From NCBI RefSeq assembly GCF_004798865.1, contig NW_025336479.1, forward strand, positions 4,804,494-4,868,493: a stretch of DNA of 64,000 nucleotides, read 5' to 3'. Positions within the stretch are counted from its first letter, which is position 1, and the number at the start of each line of letters is the position of its first letter. The translations under genes were made by a program, and so were the position numbers. Positions 1 through 9,884 of the stretch are shown here, piece after piece. The notes beneath the pieces are model-generated. The model worked only from the letters and a program-made list of their open reading frames with translations, made no database searches and was not told where the DNA came from. The stretch is from Varanus komodoensis (taxonomy: Eukaryota; Chordata; Lepidosauria; Squamata; Varanidae).

Positions 1-2094
1 TACAGAAGTAAGCATCATGGCATTCAGTGGACTTCTTTCCTAGATAGATGCTTATAGGATTGCAGCCTGATGTAATCAGTGTGATAAAGGAAACTTCCTT
101 ACTGCTTGGATTTTGGATAAGTTCATTTAGGATAACTAAGTGGATTAGCCAATCCTGCCCCCTTTGTGTAACTGTAAAATTCCACACCTTTGAAAAAGTA
201 AATATGTTAAGAATAAAAAAAAAAAATCTGCTTCCTGAAAGCACTCTGAAAAATCACTGAACAATTTCACTACCAACTTGGCTTAACGTAAATCCCTCCT
301 TCCAAGATGTGGTTATTTACAGCAGAATCAAAACAGTTGCTTCTTTAAAATCATGACCTCAAATGTATCAACTAATTACATGTGCTAACTCTGTTTTCTG
401 AAAAGTGAAATGAAAGAACAATAAGAGAGACCTCATATCTTCTTGGCAAAATAAAAATAAAAATAAAAAAAATCTGTAGCTTGTTCTGTCCTTCTTTGGC
501 AGTCACTCATTCCCCAAATGCCAAACCACTGCCAAATCACATTAGAAATTAGCCTGGAAAAGTGGCACTCCAATTAGGAAAATAGATGGTGAGGCAAGGG
601 ACAACAGGACTGACTAAATGCAATTGCTGTTGATAGCTTTTAAAAGAAGAACAAATGCAGAGTAATTTTATGTAACCTGTTTGTTTGTTTACATATATAG
701 TAAGCTTACCCTTTAAAAACATGACTCCAGTTCAAAATGAGATTTTACTTCAATGCAGACATGCTGAAGCTCCAACTTCTCTCACAGAACTGAATTCAAG
801 ACTTTCTATCAAACACACAACTGTCCATTACACACAAAGACATAAATTCTGAGTTTCTATGTCAAGAAATAAGCACAGAGAACATATCTGGCTTTTTAGA
901 CCACACAAAGCAAATATACTCCACTGACCCGCGTGGAACAGATCCGACCAAAGCCTTGCAGATTTCCACAAGATTTGAGGAGCAAGCTCTGCTGCCTGCA
1001 GCAGTTGAGCGTATCTGAGCTCCCATTATTGCTGGCAGCAGTAACGAGCGTGCCTCATCCCCTGAACTCAGTCAAAGTGCCCCTCCTGCTCCAGTTAGCA
1101 TTAAAAGCTCTGTTTTCCTGTTTGGGTTACAAATAGCTTGTTGCTTCATCTTAAATTCCCAAGAAAGCTCCCTTCCATCTGTTTCAGGCTCTGCAAAATA
1201 AGGCTTGACATCAAACACTCCCTTAATTAACATGGTGAGAGGACAATGCTCGGTTTGACCCACATGGAACAAGGGAAGCTGAGCCAGTCGCATCTGTTGG
1301 TGGTTTGTAAATTAAAAAGGAAAGCCCAAGTGGCAGCCAAGAAGATGCCATGCCTATTGTTGCAGGAGACCAATGTCAACAAAACAGGGAGGGGTGGGTT
1401 ACTTCCTACAAGAATAACACCAAGCACATACAGAGTCCTGCAGAGATTTCAAAACATAACAGGAAGGTGCTTGCTCCACAGCAAATATTTCCCACCCCCC
1501 TGTGGGGTTCTGGGGCACTTCCGATCGTTTTGCATGGATGAGATCATGTTTCCCAAGGAGAGCTGTGGCGGGTCACATGCCGGGCTTGGGGTTAGGGCTG
1601 CCTTGTGGGCAGCTCTCTCTGGGATGAGTCAGGAGTTGATAAGCAGGAGCCAGGGGGCTGAGCTGGGATTTGGAGGCAGGGAAAAAGTAAGAGTCAGAAC
1701 CAAGGAGCAGATCAGAGGTTGAGCCATGAGGGAGAGAGAGAGAGAGACTAAATCAAAGGAAAGGCCAGAGATCAAAGCTGTGGGACAAGAAGTTACAACC
1801 CAAGCCAAAGAACACAGAGGGATGCACCAGAGCCAGGATGCTGTTGCTCAGGCAACACCTCACTCAGATTGGCAGTCCTGTTATAGTCCTTCCTGTCCAG
1901 AGGGATCCAGTGGGCCACAGGGCCTGTCCAAGATCTGTGGGGACTTAATCGCCTAAGCAGATTTCTTAGCATGCAACTCTGTGGTTCATCATCGCCTGGG
2001 CATCCAGGCACAGGCCCAAAGTGCCCTGCTTCTGCCCTTGACATTTAGACCAAGAGATTCCTGCTGAAGCATTTAACTCACTGGATCACTTCTT
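1..2094. other. Noncoding sequence, no gene recognised
   Basis: I see no convincing exon here. The stretch is AT-rich at first, with short A-rich runs near 210-226 and 450-472, and then mixed. A short (GA)n run lies at 1731-1746. The open frames present (for example 1246-1722 on the plus strand) have no family resemblance, no splice context and no biased codon use, so I treat them as chance. It could be intronic or intergenic. Confidence 0.6.
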
Positions 2095-2682
2095 GTGGGA
2101 ATGCTGTGGACATGATATATCCAGACTTCAACAAAGCGTTTGACAAAATGCCCCATGGTATTCTGATATTCTAGTTCACTTGCTAAAAGTGAACTAGATG
2201 GAACAACTCTCAGGTGGATCCATAGTTGGCTACAGAATTCAACTAAAAATTGCTTAGCAGTGACACCTTCTCAAACTGAGGAGAGCTAACAGTGGGGTAC
2301 CACTGGGTTCAGTCCTGGGCCCAGTGCTCTTCTATATTTTTATTAAGGATATGGATGAGGTGGTGCAGGGAGTGCTTATTGTTATGCGGGTGACACAAAA
2401 TTGAGTGGAATAGCTAATAGGCAGAAAAAAATCAAAGTAATCTTGGACAGGTTGGAGCACTTGGCTGAAATCAACAGAATGAAATTTTAATGAAGACAAA
2501 TGCTAAGTTCTGCACCTGGGAAAAAGAAATGGCATGCATAGTTACAAGGAACACTTGGCTCAAACAATAGTAGGAGCAAGAAGGACCTGTGAATTGTTAC
2601 AGATCACAAGCTTGATGTGAGTTAACAGTGTGATTTGTCTGGAAAAAAGGCAAAAGGCTATTTTAGGCTACATTAATAGACA
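2095..2682 (+). mobile_element. Older CR1 LINE, left part (reverse-transcriptase region)
   Basis: Reading on the plus strand, fragments match the order of a CR1 ORF2: a degraded motif A region (DFNKAFDKMPH-like, near 2125-2155), a GVPLGSVLGP-like stretch near 2290-2325 and, after it, text resembling the palm and thumb region. It carries many stops and shifts, so it is an old copy. The alignment stops at about 2682, inside the segment that encodes the KANAILGYINR-like motif, where a younger CR1 interrupts it. The same copy resumes at about 3591. Family assignment is from known CR1 protein motifs; exact edges are estimates. Confidence 0.85.
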
Positions 2683-2691
2683 TTTGGAAGA

Positions 2692-3519
2692 AGGGGTGAC
2701 CAGTCTGCTGATCAAATTCGCAGACAATACTAAAACTGGGGCAGTGGCCACAACTGAGGAGCAGGTAGTCCAGATCCAAAAGGATCTGGACAGACTATGG
2801 AAGTGGGCAGGAGACAACAGGATGGTGTTCAATGTGGATAAGTGCAAGGTCTTGCACTTGGGCATAGGAATAGGTGTCATAAGTACAGGTTAGGGGACAA
2901 GGGGCTGGAGAGCAGCACTTGTGAAAGGGATCTTGGGGTGCTGGTTGACTGCAGGCTAAACATGAGTCAGCAGTGTGATGCGGCGGTCAAGAGGGCGAAC
3001 GCCACCCTTGGTTGCATAGCCAGAAGTGTGGCTTCTAGATTGAGAGAGGTATTACTGCCACTCTATATGACTCTGGTACGCCCGCAACTGGAGTATTGTG
3101 CTCAGTTTTGGGCCCCTCGTTACAGGAAGGATATAGCCAGGTTAGAGTCAGTGCAGAGTAGGGCCACAAGGATGGTGGCCGGATTGCAGGGAAAGCCATA
3201 TAAGGCAAGACTGAGGGAACTGGGTCTTTTCAGCCTGGAGAAGAGGAGACTCAGAGGCGATCTGTTGGCAACATACACGTATGTGAGGGGGTGTCACATG
3301 GAGGTGGGTAGAGACCTGTTCTCCCCTGCAGAGGAGGGCAGGACGTGCTCCAACAAAGTGAAGCTCAGGGAACCAAGGTTCCATTTGGATGCCAGGAAGC
3401 ACTTCCTGACAGTTAGGACCCCAAGGGTGTGGAATGGGCTTCCCCGGGAGGTGGTTGAGGCCCCATTGGTGAGGATGTTCAAGGATAGGCTGGACATGCA
3501 CATGGTGCGCATGTTGTAA
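2692..3519 (+). pseudogene. CR1 ORF2 C-terminal fragment (reverse transcriptase, thumb and tail)
   Basis: Two overlapping plus-strand frames cover this fragment. The first (to about 2893) has FADNTKTGA, QKDLDRLWKWA and DKCKVLHLG; the second (from about 2860 to the stop at 3519) has ERDLGVLVDCRLNMSQQCD, ASRLREVLLPLY, PQLEYCAQFWAP, ESVQSRATRMV, LGLFSLEKRRLRGDL and WNGLPREVVEAP, all hallmark motifs of the CR1 ORF2 C terminus. In the intact family the protein continues without a shift from CKVLHLG to YRLG, so one frameshift near 2880 separates them. The second catalytic aspartate of the FADD box is N. The upstream endonuclease and the RT fingers are absent. It cannot make an active protein. Confidence 0.9.
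3493..3515 (+). repeat. Stem-loop at the CR1 ORF2 stop / start of 3' UTR
   Basis: GACATGC and GCATGTT can pair as a 7-bp stem (one G-T pair) around a 9-nt loop. The same structure recurs in the second copy of this CR1 subfamily at 28292-28316, where the stem is 8 perfect pairs. In both copies it overlaps the last codons of ORF2. CR1 and related LINEs are known to use 3' terminal structure for template recognition; that this hairpin serves that role is inference. Confidence 0.5.
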
Positions 3520-3590
3520 GCAGAGCCGGGGGGTCAGACTAGATGGCCGGGGAGGTCCCTTCTGACTTGCTCTGTTTCTATGTTTCTATA

Positions 3591-4145
3591 TCACTTCCAG
3601 ATCACATGAAGCACTAGTTTCCCTATACCTGGCACTGGTTAGGCATCATCTGGAGTACTCTGTTCAGTTCTGGGCACCACTGCTTAAGAAAAATGCAGAC
3701 AAACCAGAAAAAGTTCAGAGGAGAGCAACAAGGATGAAGCAGGGATTAGAAACAAAGCCTTATGAGGAGAGATTGAAAGAACTGGACATGTTTAGCCTAG
3801 AGAAGAGAAAATGCAGGGGAGATAGGATAGCACTCTTCAAGTACCTGAAAGATTGTTCACAGTGAGGAACTCTTTCTGATCATTCCAGAGTGTAGGACAC
3901 AGAATAATAGATTCAACAGAAAGCCAGATTCTGGCTGAATTTCAGGAAAACATTCTGACTGTTAGACAAGATGACAATTAAACTAATTGCCTAGGGAGGT
4001 TGTGGCTCCCCACACTAGAGGCATGCAAGATGTAGCTAGACAGTCATCTGTTAGGGAGAGTTTAGCTTGGAGCCCTGCACTTGGCAGAGGGTTGGATCTG
4101 ATAGCCCTATTGGCCCGTTCCAACTCAACCATTCTGCTATTCTAA
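3591..4145 (+). mobile_element. Older CR1 LINE, right part and 3' end
   Basis: This continues the element interrupted at 2682. Recognisable blocks include [13 protein letters not shown]-like text near 3648-3685, a [23 protein letters not shown]-like region near 3745-3810, and the CR1 3' segment with the pattern 'cctagggaggttgtggctc' near 3990. The end is the diagnostic 'gttggatctgatagccctattggcc ... attcta' segment, stopping at about 4145. It belongs to a different CR1 subfamily from the nested copy, as the 3' ends differ. Heavily mutated throughout. Confidence 0.87.
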
Positions 4146-7100
4146 GACAAATACCATTAAAATGAGTGCAGATTTGTATTGAAAACACAGTTAATGGATT
4201 CAGAGTCACTGTGCAAAAAGGCAGATCCCAAGACATCAGAATTTCACAGGAGGTCTCTACCTATTAGAGCAATCCCAAGGTCATGTCCTTCAGAAGTCCA
4301 TTTAATATGAAGGTAATCAAAACCTCCCCTGGAGAAATGACACAGAAATCATGTGCAGGATCTCTCAGAAGCAGGGGAGGAAACATCCCCTGAATGGCCA
4401 CCTGGCCCCCACTGTCCAACCCCACCAGCGAGCACTTCTCTGCAAGCCAGATTTAGCTGTGAGAGCCCCAGCTGCAGATTACTGGCCTGCCTGGACCTAC
4501 TGGACACCTTCACATCTTCGATCCTCTCTCAAACGAGACAAATAACTTTACGGATACGTATTGTATTATCAATCATATTCTGCATATTATTCGCAGCCCC
4601 AGCTTTGCTGCCTTCTTTGGCCTTTTCTGAGTCCTGTGTCCTCACTTCCGTTGCTTGAATATCCCTCAGAGGGTTCCTTGGACTTCAACCACTGGATTTC
4701 GCACCTGCGACTTCTAGCTGTACAGTTATTGGTTGATCCACACACCAGTGTGACCATGCGGGAATCGATCCCAGAACCAACCACAACACAAGCATGTACA
4801 GATGCGGAGGGAGGCCAAGAGCACTTCACCGGCCCCTGCCTCCTCCAGGGAAGACCCTGTGAAGCCCAGAAGTCACTCCCAGGACAGCTTGCTCATAAAA
4901 TATAAATATGCTCCACTCAGGCTGACAGTTTGATCAATGCAGGATCAAATCACTCTCCCTGAAACAACAGCAGTCGCCGAGGAAGCCAGAGGGAGTTCTC
5001 TTTGCCCCGGAAAGGAGGGCAGCGCAACCAACTGGCCAGGCGCCACTTCCACCACCGCTCCCACCCGGCAGCTAGCGCAGTGGCCTGCAGGTCAGTATGG
5101 CAAGAGGGATGGAACCGCAGCAAGCAGGCAAAGCACAACAAACTCGAGCTGCCCAATGGTCAGGAAGTATCACAGGAAAGGGCCTGTTCTTCCTGTTTCA
5201 CCTCCAGTGCCAAATGAACTTTTCTCCCTCAGTTTGGAAGCATGCAGGCTCAAAGTGAAAATTACACTACAGCGTCAAGGTGTCTGTCTTTCACCAGATG
5301 AAGTGCAGGGGTCCCAGTGCAGATCAGAGCCTAGCTGGGGTGTAGACGGCATTTAAACCTTCCCACTGAGGTCCTGACTGATTCTCATGCCTGTGATTTA
5401 TCTTGCTGAGCTAGCAGACTCTCTGAAGGAACAGACACTGTAGCTCATGATGGACTAAAGTGCAGCCTTGCGTGCAAATCTTAGCTATGATTCTTTAAAC
5501 AAGCGATGCTTTGGCCTGGGATTGCTTTCGCACCTCTCCTTATCCTGCAGCAGATTGGGAGTATGTGAAAATCCTAGATTGAAGTGTGTGGGTGAATAAG
5601 CACGAATAAATGAAGAATTAAGAGAGAAGACCCCTCCATCAAGAATGCCCATGGTTAAGACCGAAAATAAGCCCTATTCAGGTAATTCTGAGTATCTGAG
5701 AAAAGAGTGTTAGAGATGGGCAGAGGCAATGCAGGAGCAGGGACAGGAGGGCACTGGGCAGGTGTGTAACTGGCCATCTTAAGCAAGTTGCAATTGCCCC
5801 AGACAAGGTCACTGCAATCTGCCCACCTCCATTAATGACTGAGTCTGCACACTAGTGTACATCAGAACCCTATATCACAGCAAGGAGGTCCAAGTTGAGA
5901 CAGTCAAGCCTCTTCACGCACCATCAGGGCTCAAACTATTTGCCAAGCCAACTTCTGAACGCTTGGTCTGGATCTTGCCATGCTAAGCACAAAGTATGTT
6001 ACAGACCTGGACCCTTATGCACTGCGATGGAAGAGTATCCCGGCTGTCCCTTCTGCATAAGCAAAGGCTCCGATTCATCAAGAGAGCTGAGAACATGAGA
6101 CCTCAGAACTCTTACCTGCAGGTCCCAAACCCCAATCCTAACGCAGCCTGAGATACAGATGCTGATTTTTGAACATGGGGACATAACGACTACAGAAAAG
6201 TGGGCCACTCACCCATGCACAACCTTTCTCTGCATGTATACATGCCAGCAAACTGTAGCCAGGTGTAGTTTATTGATATAAATGTGCAGCCACTGGACAC
6301 GGTCATTCTCACATGGGCTCTCCTGTACTTCCCTATTCCATGCCCTTTCTGTGTGGAACAATCCCATCAGGAAGCATCTCATGCCTCCCACTGGATTCTG
6401 ACTGGCTGCTAGTGAAGTGCTTAGAAGTCAATGGCCCAGAGCAGTCATCTTTGACTTTTTTGGACCTGCTGGCACCCGCTTTTAATCCCTGTGGGAAACA
6501 TGGAACCCAGTTTCAATTTTGTAATCCTTCTCCCCAGAATATTTCTGCACTTCAGCCACAGGATGCTTCTGTGTCCTGCCGTTTTCACAGAATTTCATGG
6601 GGACTCTGAGTGTTGTCCTCTTCCACTCATATCACTCTGGTGTTTTCCCACCGCTTCTCTCTTTGTCCATACCAGGAGGGGAGAAATATCTACTAAGGAA
6701 TGAAATGTGGAATGGTGCTTGCTGGGTGGTAGTGCAGAGAGCTGTCCATCTGGAAGCACCCATAATGATATCAGAGTCCTTCTTCTTTGAGGAAGTGTAA
6801 TTTGGGGAGGAAAGCAAGCAGAGATGGCTAATATGCTTAGCAGTTGCAGTAAACTAAAAGTCCCTATCAAGCTGCACCCCACTAATGAATTCTGCCCTTA
6901 CTAGTTCAAAACCAGTGACCATGAGGCACAATCTGCTCTTAATTCTTGGAACAGCAGCCAAGACTTGAATGCATTACAATTCAGAGAGCTCAGACAGTTG
7001 GTATGAACACAACGTGGCAGCTCCATGAGTTTTAGTCAAAATAACTGTGTTAGTCTTTAAGGCGCCACACGCGCCTTAAAAATTTAGTTGTTTTTGCTAC

Positions 7101-7596
7101 AACTAAAAAAATGCTACCCCTCTGGCAATGCTATTGGTGAATTCTTTCTGTAGAGCAAGCATTCGTGATTGGAAGACTCTTTGCAACATACCAGCCCGCA
7201 CCCATCAATAAAGCAAACAGACATAACAAAACTAATCAGGGAAACTTTGCAGGACAACATGTCCTTTAAATTGTTGCTTTGGCGCACACAACTCAGAGCA
7301 GTTCTAATGCGCTATTATATACAAAATGTTCCCTAATGTATTTTATACACATTGCTTAATTACAGGCTTGCAACACATTTTCCAACTGTGAGGGAAAGGT
7401 TTGCCTCCCTCCAAGTCCCACCTTCACATTGGATTTCAAAATCGTAACAGGTGAAACAAATCTTCAGCAGTATCATCCAACCATGCATCATTCAGCTGGT
7501 GGGAAGGGGGCACTTCGATTCAGAAATGAGATAGCAAATTGTAGAATCACTGAGCTTTCACTTAGAAAAGAGGCGTGAAATCAGCCAGCCCAGTAT
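4146..7596. other. Noncoding sequence, no gene recognised
   Basis: Nothing here supports a gene. Open frames up to 139 codons (4937-5356, plus) have no recognisable motif and sit without convincing splice sites. No simple-sequence array of note. A small region near 4690-4860 has phrases also seen near 59.4 kb (an 'accaaccacaac' word), but too little to call a shared repeat. Confidence 0.55.
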
Positions 7597-7712
7597 TCCC
7601 CAACCTCCGACCCTCCAGTTGTTTCAGACTTCAATGGTCACCAGTCCCATCCAGCATGGCCCACGGTCAGGAATGCTAGAGTTGTCCAAAGCATCTGAAG
7701 GATGAGGAAGGT
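7597..7712. repeat. Palindromic interspersed repeat, copy 1
   Basis: A decayed copy of a family whose two halves are inverted relative to one another. The left arm reads roughly 'ccctccagttgtttcagacttcaat' and the right arm 'agagttgtccaaagcatctgaagg', with a centre like 'ccagcatggcccacggtcagg'. The typical family pattern is a CCAGATGT...GGACTACAACTCCCATCA arm, a CAGCATGGCCAATGGTCAGG centre, and the reverse-complement arm. It looks like a non-autonomous DNA transposon (MITE), but I cannot assign the superfamily. Confidence 0.7.
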
Positions 7713-8066
7713 TTATCCAGCTTTGCCCCTGTTCTCAGGAATGATCTCCAACATTGGGATGCCAGTGACCAAGCCTCCCATAGATGGGGAAAAAACCCTT
7801 TCCGCTTTAAGGCAATGCCCTCCCACCCAATAGTACCCATCCCATCCCTGATCGGCACTGGCACTTGACAGAAGGACTGCTGGTTCCAGCCCCCTTCCTA
7901 AATGCATGTATGGCAGGTATGCAAGCCTATCACTCCAGGGCATCCCAGGCCTTCTGCCCCCTAGCCATGTATTCAAGAGAAGCTTTCCCCATCCTGGTGC
8001 CCCTCCACATGTCAGGCTAGAACTCCTATAGTCCCCAGCCAGTGCCCTGACCTGGGAAAGTTGGCC

Positions 8067-8116
8067 AGAGATGAGAGCTGTAGTCCAACACGTCATGAGG
8101 ACCCCAGGCTGTGGAA
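8067..8116. repeat. Palindromic interspersed repeat, right half only, copy 2
   Basis: Only one arm is visible ('gatgagagctgtagtccaacacgtcatgaggaccccagg'). It resembles the right arm of the palindromic family seen elsewhere in this window. The left arm may be decayed in the preceding 100 bases. Confidence 0.5.
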
Positions 8117-9735
8117 GACTGTTCCGCTGGAAATACCGCCCAGTGGTCCTGCCACATGTGCCATGGAAAAGGGAAAGGAACCTGAGCGGGGTGAAGTGGA
8201 GCAGCTGGTACGTGGGCTGTCTGTCAGGCCAGCTGCAGGCACCCTGTTTCACTACTTAAATGTCAGAGTCAGCAGTGTAAATATTTAGAATGGTTCGGAG
8301 GCCCAGGAGTTCTGTTTCTGCCTTCAAGTGCACAGCAGGCTCCCGTCAGGGTTTGGCTGCTGCCGCCCAGCCTTCCAGCCCCCTTGTTTATGTTTGTTTT
8401 CCCTTTCTCCACTGGAGCAAATGCAAGCTGCCTGCTGCTTTCTGTATTCTTGCCTAAGAGGTAGCATTTACTGCTGAAGTTCCCCCTCCTTTTACAGACA
8501 CTACAGATGGGTTACATTTTCTAGTGTTTAGCCTAGATTCCCATCAGAAAATCCACCTAAAGGTGTCAAAGTGTTCTCAAGCAAGAGCTGCCTCGAAGGA
8601 ATCTTGTACCCAGTAAGAAACAAAGACAGTGCAGAGGGGAAATAATTAAGACTTCTTGGAATCTCTCATTCCTGCCATTATGTGGGATACATAATCCACA
8701 ACTGTATTATCTAGGGTGTTCCAGCTCCGAGCAAAGGTCCTATAAGGGACTACAAACATAGATATTTCTTTATTTAAAATGCTTTTTAGGCCCTCTTCAA
8801 GAATGGAACCTTTGAATCCCCTAGTAATGAATGCTGCCTATTTCCAATCTCTAAAGCTGAGGCGTAAGTAAAATAAGAACAGTTAAAGATCTTGGATCTT
8901 TAAAAAATACAACAGAACTCAGGTCTTCTTTACTGCATATCCTTAGACAAAGCTTGCACTGGTGCTGCAGTTTCCCTGCCTCCTGTAGTATCACATCACT
9001 GAGACTTTCCACATGCAACACGCTGTCCTTGAGTAAGAATGACATCATTGCCACCCTCCAAAGAGCACAGTCAGAATGCAGCTGGCTCTTGTTCAGCAAG
9101 TCCAGCTGAAGCCTTGAGCTTCTGAAACACGGATCTTTCCTGTGCTGCCCTTCTCAACTCTCTACTTGATTTTCTGGATGTAGAAGGTACTGAATCCAGC
9201 ATCACCGCAACAAAAGTGACCCTACTAACACAGCCCAGATTTGCTCACCTCACCCTGAAAAATTTGCAGAGGCCGTCCTGGGAGCTTTTGGCCTTTGCAA
9301 ACTCAGTGATCTGGTCTTTGCCCAGTGATCTACTGCATTTCATCCCCTTGTTCCTTCCTGCTGGGCCTTTACTGGCCAAAAATATCCTATGGAACCATCC
9401 GGTCCCCATGATTATGATAAACTGTCTGAATCAACCCATTTGCTGTGAAGATTTCAGGAGGCAAAACCTGACAGTCTCCAGAGGTGGACATCTGCCCCCA
9501 TCTGCCAAAACGCATGCTTGGCAAATAGCAGTGCAGAAGTTGAGAAGTAGTCAAATCTTAGAACAAAGTATCCAGGTGGGAAACTTTACTAAGCACTGGG
9601 CATGCCATGATCCTTTGGCAGAAATGCCAAACATCAGAAGAAGAATCAGAAGAGCTGGTGTGGGGTACAGTGGACAAGCTATTATAGAAAGCTGTAGAGA
9701 TCACCTGGCCCATGAATTCAGGCCTAGAGCACAGT
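8117..9735. other. Noncoding sequence, no gene recognised
   Basis: Mixed-composition DNA without recognisable genes. A plus-strand open frame of 208 codons runs from 9216 to 9842, but its last part is the MIR-like SINE and the rest shows no protein family, so I regard it as accidental. Confidence 0.55.
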
Positions 9736-9866
9736 TCAAATCATCTGCATCCATCCCCTACGTGAAACAGAGGGACAATAATACCAGACTATCTTACAGG
9801 GTTGCTGCAAAGATTATGAGCAATATGCTATGTGCTATTTAAATGATGTTATTATATTATTACAAT
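9736..9866 (+). repeat. MIR-like SINE fragment
   Basis: The text 'acagagggacaataataccagactatcttacagggttgctgcaaagattatgag' followed by 'tatgtgctatttaaatgatgttattatattattac' follows the order of the MIR core and 3' tail: the 'aataata...cctcacagggttgttgtgaggatta' core and the 'gtgctatataaatg' tail shared with L2. The tRNA-related head is missing or decayed. It lies directly upstream of the L2-like LINE. Confidence 0.75.
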
Positions 9867-9884
9867 AATGGATCCTACGGGCTC

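Larger units (their letters stand above)
2683..3590 (+). mobile_element. Younger CR1 LINE, 5'-truncated, nested in an older CR1
   Basis: This copy begins just before the FADD catalytic motif (here FADN) and runs to the 3' end. It is 5'-truncated, as CR1 copies usually are. The 3' terminus is two tandem copies of TGTTTCTA (about 3573-3588), the short direct repeat that replaces a poly(A) tail in CR1. The flanking sequence on both sides is one older CR1, so this is an insertion of a CR1 into a CR1. It is clearly less decayed than its host, so it is younger. No convincing target duplication is visible, which is normal for CR1. Confidence 0.9.

Noticed and set aside
9216-9842. 208-codon plus-strand frame
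   Set aside because: Its end is a MIR-like SINE and the remainder has no motif or splice context; a chance frame.
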